DNA of 64,000 bases from Metarhizium brunneum (lineage: Eukaryota > Ascomycota > Sordariomycetes > Hypocreales > Clavicipitaceae). The stretch covers positions 186,001 to 250,000 of the forward strand of contig NC_089422.1 of assembly GCF_013426205.1 (NCBI RefSeq). Direction: 5' to 3'. The translations under genes and the position numbers were made by a program. The notes under the pieces are model-generated. The model did not search any database. It had not been told where the DNA came from and was given only the letters and a program-made list of their open reading frames with translations. This document shows positions 22,457 through 33,813 of this stretch, piece by piece. Each line of letters begins with the position of its first letter. The first letter of the stretch is position 1.

Positions 22457-23472
22457 TCACATTACTGTGCACTTGTTCTCCTCTCTCTCCTTCTTGACGC
22501 TCAGGGCAACGCGGGCTGCCTCGGTAAAGGCCTCGTTGACGCCGCGGTTCTTCATGGCCGAGCACTCGAGGTACCGTGAGGCTCCTATTCGCTTGGCCAC
22601 CTCCAGGCCCTTGTCGTACTCGATCAGAGGTCCCCTGGGCCGCTCCGAGTTGGCGTTTCCGTCGGCAGGTGCGGCGGCGGATGCGGCTGCATCATCGGCT
22701 TCGTCGTCACCGCCGCCTTCGCGGAGGTCGCACTTGAGCGCGACCAGGACCAGCTTGACGCCGGGGCAGTTGTCGGTGATTTCTCCAACCCATTTCGATT
22801 CAACGTTTTCGAGGGAATCCTTGCTGTCGACTGAGTAGCAGAGCATAATCAGGTCGGTGTCATCTGGAGGAATGTTAGTCGAGGGGGTTGGCTTCCGACG
22901 ACGACTTCGGAGACGCAAGTCATCCCGGCGAGACGGGGTCGTTACCATATGATAGCGAGCGCAATCGGTCGAATTCTTCTTGGCCAGCGGTATCCCAGAG
23001 CGAAAGCTCAATGTGCACATTGTCTACAAAGATGTCTGTTTGCACTCGTCAGCGCGCAAACTTGCGACTCGAAACAAAACGACCAACCGCCGCGTGGCGT
23101 GTGCACAGAATGATGGACCTGGGAGCAACTCATACCGTGGACGTAATTTTCAAAGACTGTAGGCTCGTATACCGTCGGAAAGTAACTAGGCGTGTGCGTT
23201 AGTCCGTCGGGTTCGCCCTCATGGTGATGACCAGAGCTCGCAGGGGCATCGAGAGCCAGGTATCAAGACGTACCCTCTCGTAAAGACATTGAGCAGTGAC
23301 GTCTTGCCGCAGGCACCGTCGCCTCTGTCATAATGATCCGTTAGCATTTGTCGGCACCAGCGTTTGCCTCGACTCGGTTGCCTCGCGTTGCCCGTCATGG
23401 GGGCGATGGGGTAAGCACATACAGCAGCACCAGCTTGCGCTGAACCGTCTTGGATCCACCGCAGAGAGGCAT
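22457..23472 (-). CDS. rho3: Rho3 family small GTPase
   Basis: Five exons, 23472-23423, 23324-23274, 23185-23136, 23035-22946 and 22863-22457, join in phase to 215 residues. All four introns have GT-AG ends, and clear TGCTAAC and GACTAAC branch sites are seen in introns 1 and 4. The P-loop GDGACGKT is at 18-25, the effector region at 35-45, DTAGQE at 65-70, and the C-terminus is the prenylation box CTVM. The sequence around [11 protein letters not shown] and the CTVM end match fungal Rho3, which acts with formins and exocyst in polarised growth at the plasma membrane. The Rho insert is enlarged by about 28 Asp/Ala/Gly-rich residues near 127-155. A second ATG lies one codon upstream (23475); the inner one gives the usual MPLCGG start. 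Confidence 0.93.
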
Positions 23473-24670
23473 CATGGGGCGGGTTGTTCAATTGGCAATG
23501 TCGTGAGCCAGAGAAGAGGGCAGAATTGGCGGGTGAGGCAGCGCGCGACTTCTTGCGGAGGTGAGGATGCTGGCGGCGCAGGAGGTGCGAGACAGGGCGG
23601 ACTCGAAGGTATCGGCAGCCGAAGGAGACGAGACACGGAGGAGGAGCAGAAGGAAGGGAGTGTCGGCGGCGAGGGAACTCGGAACTCGACGTTGAGGAAT
23701 GGAGATGGGAACGAGAAGAGGAGAGAGTTGAGGCTCGGGATGCCAGAATGTTAAGGATGTCAAGATGCGAGGAGGAACATGAGAACCCGGCTACGAATGC
23801 GCCTAGCGAATGGCCAAAGGAGCGCCCAGTCCGTCAAGGCGATATTCAGCCACAAGCCGTTGCACTTGACGATTAATGCCATGCATCAGCAAATGACCAT
23901 GAGCGCCAGCAGCCGCACAAGTGGGTTCCATGTCCATTTGCCGGGCCCGTCATTGACCAGACATCCAGCCGGCGGCACCATTCACTTGGAAAGTGTGGTA
24001 GCCTGCCGCCACATGCACCCGGGCAAAGCTTGCCCGAGTTAACTCTGCCCTGGACTGGCGCCAATGCTGCAGCACTGAGAGCACTTGCGCTGACTGCTCG
24101 GCCACTCTCAAGAGCCCTCAAGAGCCCTCAAGTGCTGCATGTGGCTGCCTGGCTGACTGGAGGGCTCAGCTGCTATTGACTGAGTGCTCAAGCTAGCACC
24201 AGACAGCACGTGAGGGCACTGGCGCTCACCTCCAGAGGCCCCAGTACCAGCTGGTACCAGACCCGTCAGTGCTCTATTGATCCCCTGCGCCGCTGTACCT
24301 CAGCGCAAGGGTCCGCCACGTGTTTTCCAAGCCAGGCACTTTTCGTCATTCAATGTTGGAAGTGCAAACTCTAACCAGTTGACTGTGTGCTAGCTTCCAT
24401 GTCGGAACCGACTTCCACCAGACGTCTAATTTATCTACAATCCAGCCACAAAGTCACTCACTGAAACACGCAGCCTGGCACCAAGCAAATCAGCACCAAT
24501 CCGCATCCCAACAACGGGAGAGCATTCCTTCCACAGCCCGAGGTCCCTCGCAATAATAATAACACATGCAGCCGTGGCCGACCATTTGCCCAGCAACCTC
24601 CCACCTCTGTCCTCTCAAGTCCCTGGAACCGGTTGATGCAATCTTGACCATCTCCTCCCTTGACTCATTT
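23473..24670. other. Intergenic, rho3 promoter and Cwc25 3' region
   Basis: No further gene is seen. Between about 24080 and 24290 the sequence contains short repeated words (AGAGCCCTCAA, CAGTGCT) without a clear unit. Confidence 0.55.
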
Positions 24671-25996
24671 CTAATCATCATCCCGCTGGTATCCTTGTCG
24701 ATTCCGTCCCATTCTCTCGCCCAAGCCAAGCTTGCCCGCCTGCTTGTGTAGCCCATTGACAAAGCCGCGTTCACCCCCTCGCTCTCTCGCTCTCTCGTCC
24801 GCTTTCTGTGCCGCCCGTTCCTCTTGTTCCAGAGCAGCAAGGCGCTTTTCGCGGTCTAGGTCCATGTCGGATGCTGCCGACTGCATGGCCGCTAGTTTGC
24901 GAGCTTTTTCTGTCTCCCCATCTTCGTCCTTGCCACGGGCCTGGTGTCTTGCTCGGCCATTGCCGTGCCCGTGTCCATTGCCGCTATGATGGGGACCGGT
25001 TCCATTCCGTGACCCCCTCCAATTGTCATCTCTGTTGTCATCTCGGTGTCTGTTGTCATGGCCGTCGCGCCGGGCATAATGATCGCTGCGCCTCCTGTCA
25101 TGTCGGTCTGGAGACGGGCTGCGACGCCGTAGTCCACCATCACCCGAGTTTGGACTGTCATGCCTTCGTCGGCCATCGCTGTCTTGATAAGAACTTCTTT
25201 TGTGGCTGCTCTCATATCTTCTCTCTCTCCCCGCTGAATCATCTCGTGCCCGCCGTGGGCTTCGATCTACGCCAGAATCTCTTCGTCGTCCATGTCTTCG
25301 TCTTCGCTCTTCATCGTCACCATCATCGCGCTGGCGTCTGGGACTCCGAGACCGTGAATACGATCTGTGCCGCCGCTTATGTCGCCTCTCATCATCCTCG
25401 GCGTCCCTGCTCCTGCTTCGGTGTCGTCGGTGTTTCCGTCGATGCCTGTGCTCCTTGTCCCGCGACCTTTCCTTGTTTTTTTCATCCTCCATTCCCATGG
25501 AGGCCAGTAGCTGCCGTCTTCTGATGGGGTCGTTCATCATGGCTTCGTAAGCCGCTTGCTCCTGGCGCTTGATGGCGAGTAGAGGATCATCTCGAATTTT
25601 GGACGCTGTATCTCTTGCGCTGTTCGCATTCTGAAGTGCCATAAAACTCTCCTCACCCGCGCTCTTTTCCAGCTTCTTGTGCTCTGTTCCCTTGATAAGG
25701 TTGTCGATTCTCCTCTTGCCCAGGAGATACGCTTCGGTCTCTTCGCTGGTACCAACTTGACCATCGGTAGGGCCTTGGTACATCCAGTCGACCCGGTCTA
25801 CTCTCTTCTTGCCGCCGGCATCCTCGAGCTGCCGCTGCAGCTCCTCCTTGGCGCGCTCTTCTTTGATTTCATTGATGCGTTGTTGGGTGCGCTTGCGCTC
25901 GGCGAGGGCCTTTTGTTCTTCCTCGTAGACGGCTTGCTGATTTCGCCGTAACGTTGGATGGAAAGACTTCTTGAGGTTAAGATCGCCGCCACCCAT
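24671..25996 (-). CDS. cwc25: Pre-mRNA-splicing factor Cwc25
   Basis: A single exon of 441 residues, counted from the ATG at 25996. That start is chosen because it begins with [14 protein letters not shown], the conserved start of the family; the frame stays open further upstream without family likeness. The N-terminal CIR-type region (about 8-50) is followed by a charged coiled coil, VDWMYQGP near 76-83, and a [11 protein letters not shown] stretch. The rest is Arg/Ser/Asp/His-rich and low in complexity, as usual for fungal Cwc25. The protein joins the active spliceosome just before the first transesterification step. Nuclear location is expected from the many basic clusters. Confidence 0.92.
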   Translation of the reverse strand: MGGGDLNLKKSFHPTLRRNQQAVYEEEQKALAERKRTQQRINEIKEERAKEELQRQLEDAGGKKRVDRVDWMYQGPTDGQVGTSEETEAYLLGKRRIDNLIKGTEHKKLEKSAGEESFMALQNANSARDTASKIRDDPLLAIKRQEQAAYEAMMNDPIRRRQLLASMGMEDEKNKERSRDKEHRHRRKHRRHRSRSRDAEDDERRHKRRHRSYSRSRSPRRQRDDGDDEERRRRHGRRRDSGVDRSPRRARDDSAGRERRYESSHKRSSYQDSDGRRRHDSPNSGDGGLRRRSPSPDRHDRRRSDHYARRDGHDNRHRDDNRDDNWRGSRNGTGPHHSGNGHGHGNGRARHQARGKDEDGETEKARKLAAMQSAASDMDLDREKRLAALEQEERAAQKADERARERGGERGFVNGLHKQAGKLGLGERMGRNRQGYQRDDD

Positions 25997-26457
25997 GATG
26001 ACCTTTTTTCTTCTTGCGTGAGTGGTGGACTCGTAGATGTTGGGTGAGTGGTGGTGTTGGAGAAAGTCGATGGAGTGGCGAGGCTGGTGGCATGTCAAGA
26101 CTCTGGGGCCCACTTATATTTGCGTGTGCAGCCAACCGGGAAGCCCACTGGCTGGTGCTGTCAAATGCAAAGCAGATTGTTTGGCGCAACTGCGATCGCG
26201 TACCCAGGATAATGTCAAGTAGTAAAGTCAGCTCAAGCAACAAGCCTGGCGAAGTCGACGGCTGGCATCGTCCCAGAATCAGATTACATGTATGAATAGG
26301 TCGAATGTCGGAGTAGATAGATTCATAGTACAAAAATACGCTTGGTTTAACCCATACACCCCAGCCGCTCCAACATCAGTCCAGATTATCCGGTCGCTAT
26401 TCCATTTATATTGTACAACGTTTCAACAAAAAGATGCCCAACAGGTGTCTGGTCCTT
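25997..26457. other. Short intergenic region between cwc25 and uS14m
   Basis: Holds the promoter of cwc25 and the 3' untranslated region of the ribosomal protein gene. No other feature is seen. Confidence 0.5.
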
Positions 26458-26979
26458 TTACCAGCTTGCTCGCTTCACACCCGGCAAGTTTCCTGCCATT
26501 GCCTGCATTCTAAAGTTGAACTGTCCAACATTAGCACTTCGTTCCAACCGTTTCGCATCAACCAAGCCCCCTCGACATTGAACTTACCCTCGTCATTTTA
26601 AAATCACTCAGCACGCCACGGCCTTGGCCTCCCATGATACATCTATTGCGAATCTGCGTGGGGCGGGTATAGGCGTGCATCTGGGTGAGTTGCAGCTGGG
26701 CTTCGGCGCGGACACGAGGGGAGAGGGTCGTGTTGCGGATGATGTATCGCAGGGCTTGTCTATTGCCAGTTAGTGTCTAGTTGTACCCAGTTGTTGCATA
26801 GATCAATCGCGCCGCGCAGAGAGTTTTGTCGATTGTCGCTGTGGAAGGGTACGGTTAGGGGACGCTGCGTACCTCTCCGTCTCGAACTGCTCAAAGACCT
26901 TGCGCTTCGTGTGGTCCCGAATTGTCCGGGCCTTGACGAAGCAGCCCAGGTCGAGCTTCTTCGCTCGGAACATCGACAT
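26458..26979 (-). CDS. mrp2: Mitochondrial small-subunit ribosomal protein uS14m (Mrp2)
   Basis: Three exons, 26979-26873, 26759-26588 and 26520-26458, join to 113 residues, the usual size of yeast Mrp2 (115). Introns have GTACGC and GTAAGT donors; the first has a CACTAAC branch site. Family marks are the start MSMFRAKKLDLG, the central RDHTKRKVFEQFETERQALR block, and the S14 signature around RPTQIRNRCIMGGQGRG, ending in VKRASW. It binds rRNA in the head of the mitochondrial small subunit. No single long open frame shows this gene. A second in-frame ATG two codons later (26973) could also serve as start. Confidence 0.93.
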
Positions 26980-27602
26980 GGCGAGCGCTTAAATTTCCTG
27001 ACGTTGATAGATGGCAAGCTGTTTGTGTTGAGCACATGGAAGAAGATGACTTTGAGATGCCGATATTTTGCCGAGTCGACCCACTTTTCCTTCTCTCACA
27101 GTGCTTGATAATTGGAGTAGAGATCTGGATTTTGCTGGATGGTGCGGACTTTGAGCAACGGTATGTTTTAATCTGCACTATTGCAGTTTACCAAAGTTGG
27201 ATCTTCGATCTGAAACCGCCCTAGCGCAAATACATTGATGCAATCGTAAGTCGTTGTCTTAACTAAACTGCTCTAATCTAAACCAACTCAAATGTGCACA
27301 AGAACCGAATGCATGTGTAGTCCCTCATCATGAGAGTCATGAGGGCTACCCAATAATTAATGTTTGAACACGTTAATTCTGCCGAGTAACCGCGATGAAA
27401 GTATTTTCTGTTCCGTTCCGTAGCCGTACAACGCCAAATAGTCGACCATGTCCAGGCCGTTGAAATGCACATAATTTTTAAGCAACACCGGGAAGAATGG
27501 ACCTTTAGGTGCAGCCAGCTCTCAAAGCGGGCTCAACGAGGCCATAAATTTGGGTGATGGGTTCCCGACATTAGTCATAACAACCGTCCTCAGGGAGTCC
27601 GT
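26980..27602. other. Intergenic, uS14m promoter and transporter 3' region
   Basis: No gene supported. Sequence is A+T-rich, with no repeat or RNA gene visible. Confidence 0.5.
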
Positions 27603-28934
27603 CTATCGCTTGTTGGTCAGTGGCAGCGCAGGCTGAGGCTTCTCCTTGCCCTTCTGAAGCTTGGCCACAGTATACACAATGCCGCTCACGAAGCCCAGGA
27701 CAATGGCCGAGACACTACCAAATGTAACAGGTGCAGCGAAGAAAAGAATGCCCAAAATTGCAACAGGCAACTTATTAAGGGCGCCAACCATGGCGTACGT
27801 GGTGGAAGAAGTGGCGCGGATACACCACGCGGTCGAATAGGAGATGAAGATGGCGCCGAGACCTGAGTAGACCATGCCCGTACACATACTGTAGCGAGAA
27901 TCGGCGGGAAAGTTGCTGTTGAGATTGGCGGAGGACCAGTCCTCGACAAGGAGAGATGAGATGATGAGGACAGGAATGGTAAGGAGGTTGTTGTAGTACA
28001 TGACTGCAATTGTTAGTGGGCTGATGTCTGAACGGGGAGTGCAAATGACCAACCTTCCCAATTGTTAAAGCCCGTCTTCTTGATAACCTTGCGCATGCTA
28101 AGAGCATACATGGCGGCACAAAAGACATTGATGCCCATCCATCCGTAGCCCAGGTTCAGGGTGGTTACGGCGGCAGCCGTGGAAGCACTCCTGGCATCCG
28201 CCCACGCAGCAATAACCGAGCTAAACACCATCATGATGAATGAAACGAGGGTCAGCGGAGTGAGGCTGCTTCCGAACCAGAGAACCTCTCCGTAGGCAAT
28301 GACAATAATGGTCAAATTCTTGAAGATGGTGTAGACAGGGACGGAGAGATACTGCAGGGCCTTGTTACCGGTGTAAATCATGGCAACGAGAAGCAGAGCA
28401 ATGGGAAACCCTGCGATTTGTCAGTGCCGCTGAAAAAATAGAAAAAAAAAAAACAAGTCGCAACAAGTTGGACCGGGAGACGACATACAAGTCTTTGCCT
28501 TTTGCGAGTCGAATGGGCCCAAGTCTTTGACCATGCCAGCCTGCTTGCACATGATAATCGCCAGGGTCCCAACAATGGACTACTCGGTAGACATGATCAG
28601 CAACAGCCTTCAGATACGCAATGAAATATAAGCATACCTGAACAGCAAGATACAACAGATTCATGTTCCAATTGGACCCCGACACAACATACTTATTCAC
28701 AATGGTCATGCTCATGGAACTCAGACAGTAGGCAATGACGGAGGCGCCACGACTACTCTCCAGCGATGCCATGGAGGGCCCCAGGCCCTTGAGCGCATCC
28801 GTCTTTGCCTGGGCGGGCGTAAAGCTTGGAAAGGGCTGCTTGTGGGCGCTGCCATTGCGGCCGTTGGCGACGCCATTCGCATGACCATTGGAATTGGACA
28901 TGGGGAGCATGTCGTCGGATTTCTTGTCCGACAT
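27603..28934 (-). CDS. vrg4: Golgi GDP-mannose transporter (Vrg4/Gmt type)
   Basis: Four exons, 28934-28638, 28579-28489, 28410-28054 and 28003-27603, join in phase to 381 residues; donors are GTATGC, GTATGT, GTTGGT and the acceptors end in TAG or GCAG. A polar N-terminal tail (about 65 residues) leads into roughly ten hydrophobic helices of the drug/metabolite transporter fold. The GALNK motif in VGALNKLP, which binds GDP-mannose in yeast Vrg4, is present in the last third. The protein exchanges cytosolic GDP-mannose for GMP across the Golgi membrane and feeds mannan and glycoprotein mannosylation. The start at 28934 (MSDKKSDD) matches the usual start of the fungal family. Confidence 0.94.
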
Positions 28935-31337
28935 GGTTGCCCCTGGATAGACGGGAAAATGAGAGGATACCGGACAATAAAGGCTCAGGCTCGAACACGG
29001 GCGTAGCGAGCACGTCGGAGGAGGTGAAGCGAGTGGACGAAGTGAACAGAGAGCGAGAGACGGTGAGATGCGTAATTGGCAGCGAAAAGATGAGTGAAGG
29101 TTGCGAACCGTGGGAGACAAGGTTCTGACCGTGTACGATGATCATAGGGAGGTACGCGATGGAAAGGGATAAAACTTTGCCACATCTAAATTTAGCCACA
29201 GCCACAGCCACAGCCGCACTTGCGTGGCTACAGACTTTTGCCTGTATACCTAGGTACTTGTAGGGTAGGTAGGTAATTAACTAAAACTTTTTCCAAGTAA
29301 AGCTATTCTGATATTATATTTGTGTGCCTCTTCTTTATTATTATATTATATTATAAAATTAGACTTGTAGCTCGAGGCGTGACTTTATTTTTGCTTCCCC
29401 GAGCTCATGCGGTATTAGGGTTCTTTGGACCTGCAACTGGATGTGGTCCTGAGCCTTTTGCCTTCGATGACGATGGTATAACAGTCACAAAGAGCATGTT
29501 ACTACGTCCATATGACCACAGCTACCCAGTAGTCAATACCACAGGACATGATAATTACTAGTCAAATCAGTCACATAACGCATTTCGCTAAAATGCGGCA
29601 GCCTCCAAATCCAAGCCGTACATGCCACTCCCGATATGTTCGTCTATACTCTTATTTGGTATATCTCGTTCAAAGCCTCCGGCTCAACTAATTGAATTGC
29701 AAAGTTGATAAAAGAACGGCACAACCCGCCAAAATTAATAGAAGAAGCGCACAACGGCCTCACTGGGGAACCACTGGTGGATAATCTTGGTTGTGCCGGC
29801 TATTCTGTATTGCCTATGGTATACCGTACGTAGCAACGAGACCAACTAGGCCATTCGCATTAAATGAATTTCCAAGGCCCTTGGGTGCGTTTTTGGGAAT
29901 TTAATGCGTCAGAGAAGGCAAGTCATTTTGGTGCGCAGTTGCTCGGATATAGCACGAACAGGAGTAGCAGAGCAGCCACGCGACGGAGGCTTTGCCTCAA
30001 CCATCAGCCAAGTACTGAACTACTATGGAAACGCGCCATTCGGCTTTCCGCTCATTTTCAAAGAAACCATTCCACAGATATTACAATCAACTCTTTGATC
30101 AAAAAGGCATCTTTGATAGCCGTGGAGCGCCTTATTTTCTGAATGCTGCATGAAGTTGCATCCTAGCTGAGCCTCTGACGGGTCATTGTTTACAAACTTG
30201 AGGCTTGCTGTATCCGATGGTACGAAAGTAATTATGCTGTATGAGACATCTATTCTTGAGCACCTTCTTATCAGAGGCCTCAGAGAGAAAGAGGAGAGTG
30301 AGAGAAAGGGAAATACAAAACAGAAAGTGACGAAAAAAGAGAAAAAGGAAAAAAAGAAGGGAGGCAGAGTAAACTCAAGAGAGAGACAAAGGGCCACACT
30401 TATAATCTGGATATCGGTGGTACTCGGGCAAGGGCCACTATCGCTGGATCTTTTTGCTCCATGGCTCAAATGCCAAACCCGATAACCGTCGGGGCACTTC
30501 TCGCCTCGACCATGGTGATGCGCAGTGGATCCATCTCCACTAACCTGAGCCGCCACGGCTGTAGATGATCAAGTGTTGGCATGTCTCGACCCTCAAGCTG
30601 AGAGGTAATATTGGAGGGCTCAAGGGACGGGTCCGTCGCCGCCGCCGCCGCGGACTCCGCTCCGGGCAGATCGGGCCTCCCGGCCGTCCCTGTTGCCAAG
30701 TAGCACTACTGGGATATCTTGCAGGGGCGCATGCCAATTAGTATTAAGGATATGTGGACCAATATTAGAAGGGGAGGCTGTGCTAGTTGTTGGCGAACAG
30801 AGACTTCCTCGGAGACACTTTTGCACTTGCACATCGCTTCCCCTGATTATGTGCTAGACTATCATGGCTCACAAGCCACCGTGACATCACAAACTATGGC
30901 ATCGTTACGGACCGACTGGTCTCAGCTATGTAGTTGTCTGTCTTGTGAAAACTCCCTAGTGTTTAATGGCAAATGTCATATTTTACTGTAGTACTATATT
31001 TGCAAGTCTCCCCTAGATAGTATCAAGATGAAAGTGAGGGATTTATGGCATAGCAAACGACAGGTTCTTGAACAGAACTCCTATTGATAAAACTATAGTT
31101 CTGAAGAAAACGGCACGAAATTGTTCCCGAGCCCAACTAGATGACAAATGTAACAGCTGTAATGAATGCTTGGCCCACGGATCGACTCCCAGTCTTTGGG
31201 TGGTAAAATCACGCCCTGCAGCCCACTGATCCAACGTGCAAAGGCCGGCGTAGAATTTGGCCAAGTTGCGGTTTCCGCTCATGGTTGCATGGAGTCATGG
31301 CCACTGCGCCTCAAATAGTCCCGGGCATGGATGAGCA
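28935..31337. other. A+T-rich intergenic region at the edge of the accessory island
   Basis: After the transporter promoter the sequence turns A+T-rich, with TTATTATATTATATT runs near 29336-29356. I find no intact gene. A minus-strand frame at 31282-31043 has some protein-like composition in its first half but no start context, partner exon or family; I treat it as a possible relic. Confidence 0.5.
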
Positions 31338-33727
31338 TCAGCACCCTTGAGGCCGGCCTCCTCCCCAGGTCACGGACACTTCAACCTTGCCGTACTCTCC
31401 GTCAACTACCTTTTTTTCCGAGCCCGACAGCCGTGGACGAAATTCTGCGATTCCGTACGCTATCTGGTCGTTGGGGGACCAGTCGGCGTCATGGTCCCAC
31501 AGATCAACATGAATCTTGAGGGTATCAAGCATCGGCACGGCCATGATAGCCCGCGACAACGGGATAGCTGTACCAGGGTATATCTCCATGCTATCGCCGC
31601 TCTCTCTGTTAAACAGGTCGCGCTGGACAAAGCGGCTAGATGTTCTAATTCTCCCAAAGACGTCGGCGGGCTCCTCTCCGTCTCCGTCGAGCATGATTAC
31701 CTGGACGACGGCCTGTGCAGCACTGCTCATCACGACATAATCCACCGTCGCCTTGCCGTATTCGCCGTCGACCTCTGTCTGAATAGGCGTGTCGTACTCG
31801 TTGGCCGGGTCGTAGACTTTCCACGCAATTTGGCCGCGGCTCACCTCGTCGTGCGGAGACGCGTCCCTGTCTCTGTCCCAGAGATCCAGGTCGATGACGA
31901 AATTCCCATCCGCCGCAAGAGGCCGCGATGTGCGCAACGTGATTTGGTCTCGCGGCTCGACGGACACGGAATCATCCTTCTCAACACTGTAGATTACTTG
32001 GCGGCCCGAGTCGTCGGTGGCGTGGATGCTGCCGAAGAGGTCGCCTGGATTCTCGCCGTCGATGTTGTTTATCATGACCCACAGGATCTCGGCCAACGGG
32101 CGAGGCTTGGCGATGCAGGCGTCCGGCTTGGCTACTTCGATGACCGGTGGCCGTTCAATCTGAGTTTCTGGGCTTGTGTTGTCGCAACGAATGGAGCTAA
32201 TCATGTTGTTGAAACGACCCTCGTCGAACTCGTCTAAATGATCGTTGCCCGGAAAAGAGGATTGAAAGGAGGCACCGGCGCAATTATAATCACTGACAGG
32301 TTATTAGTTTCTGCATGATTCGTGAAAATAGCCGGGACGCCATCGTTCGACTGTCCTGAAAGGTCTGGTCTTACTGGAAGAACTGGCAGATACCAGCGGA
32401 TGCGCTGAGAAGAATAGTTGACGCTCTGTCATTCCATTCCAAAGGGACACCAACTATTGACATGTTTCGATTAGCCAAAATCAACTGGTGACTAGGTAAA
32501 CAGCCAGCCTCACGGGCCGGTTACGCCATCAATAGTTGCAGCCGAAGGGAACATACCGCAAGATTGGGGAGGTGTCTGTATAGTAAGGCATTCTCCGCCG
32601 GATCGTGGCTCGTCGCAAATTTTCACAGTAGCTTCCTTATTTTCCGCCTTGTCCTTGACTGCAGTAGCAAGCCTACCGCAGGCATTACTACCGAGGTTGC
32701 CTATACTGGGTTAGATCAGGTACAGCTTCGTCGAACAGACGGACATACTGGTTGTATCACGGCTGTCTACTTTGTGCCATGGAATCGATCTTTTCAACTC
32801 ATCGTGGTGCCATGACACGACAACTGCTGCCAGTGCCATGGCACACTGCGCCGCGCTTGCAGCACCCTGGCCCAAGGCTGTTCGTAGATGAGCTGGGATC
32901 TCAACCGCAGACCAGTCGAGGCTGCTGAGCGTGGTCTGATCTGCTGCCTCTGTTCGGGGTCCATATTCTCTGATGAACTGCCTCAGGTTGCTGGCTACCG
33001 ACTGTCCTATATAGGCCTCCCAGGCTCCATGGCGTCCCTCTACAGGATTCTCAAGCCCAGCAAGTTGCGGCTGGGCGCCGCTAGGGTCTGTTGAATCTGG
33101 ACGAAAGTCGGCATTCCGGTTGAAGCGACCCAACTGGCTGACAGGATCCTCTGCGCCAAGAATACGGTTTAGATCGGCAGCACGTACCTCGTACCAGCCC
33201 ATGATCTGGTTCCAAGGGATCCCTTGAACGACAGCTTGCTCTTGTTGCTCTGGGTAGGGAGAAATATTCTCCAAGGACAAGTTCACATCGACCATGGCCC
33301 AGTTTGTACGGATCCGGTAGAGATAGCCAACCTCTTGTGCGTGCCGCGGCGAGGGCCGGACAGCAAAGGTGATGGCACCAAGGAGCGATGTACTCGTCGA
33401 AACATATTGCGTGACGTCTCTCGTTCTACCTGGGTTGGTGGTGTGCGTCCAGAGACCGCTTCCTGCTTCAAGCTGCTCGGGGCTGAGTTGATCAATGATC
33501 TGAAAGCCTCGTGCCCACATCCCACCAGCTCGTTGAACGTCGGCGGGAGACCTGCCCGGTTCACCGTCGCGAGTTTTGCCTGTTTCACCACGCCATACAA
33601 ACGGTGGCTTTCCGGGAGCTCTAGCTCTTATACCTCCGGGCGTCGCTGGTGGAGGCGCCCCTTGGACATGACAAAAGAAGAAGAAGATGGCCGCTAAAAG
33701 AAGCGATAAAGCGTTTTGGCCGTTCAT
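31338..33727 (-). CDS. Multidomain enterotoxin-A-like ADP-ribosyltransferase
   Basis: Four exons, 33727-32749, 32700-32557, 32453-32375 and 32292-31338, keep one frame of 718 codons. Introns have GTATGT, GTATGT and GTAAGA donors, with GGCTAAT and AACTAAT branch sites in the last two. A TATATAT run lies 80 bases upstream. A signal peptide (about 1-23) precedes a heat-labile-enterotoxin-A-like domain: Arg46 in FVWRGE, the STS-type motif at 108-114, and Q161-x-E163 before the GIPWNQIMGWYE block. A helical linker follows. Residues about 330-436 carry six or more Cys and resemble a beta/gamma-crystallin-like or I36-inhibitor-like fold. Two repeats (about 468-565 and 595-700), each with a DLWDxDxxxSPxDxxxxG core, look C2-like. 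It is probably a secreted host-directed toxin; substrate unknown. Confidence 0.8.
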
Positions 33728-33806
33728 TTTGGCTCAATATTTATGAAGACTAGCCTTTGTCTCTGTGATGGGCAATAGAAAACTTGGGAAACGACGTATA
33801 CTTGAA

Positions 33807-33813
33807 TATATAT
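33807..33813 (-). promoter_or_regulatory. Possible TATA box of the toxin-like gene
   Basis: A TATATAT run 80 bases before the ATG at 33727. The position is suitable for a core promoter element, but such runs are common in this A+T-rich segment. Confidence 0.35.

Noticed and set aside
24080..24290. Repeated short words suggesting a minisatellite or CRISPR-like array.
   Set aside because: Units are irregular in length and spacing, and CRISPR arrays are not expected in a fungal nuclear genome.
24808..25524. Plus-strand frame opposite Cwc25.
   Set aside because: It mirrors the Arg/Ser/Asp-rich coding region and is rich in Cys/His only because of codon complementarity.
31338..32204. A stand-alone 288-residue gene with two C2-like repeats.
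   Set aside because: The frame stays open upstream of its ATG to a good acceptor, and three introns connect it in phase with the ADP-ribosyltransferase frame, so I treat it as the 3' exon of that gene.
31347..32237. Plus-strand 296-codon frame opposite the toxin-like gene.
   Set aside because: Shadow frame; the minus-strand reading has domain repeats and splice support.
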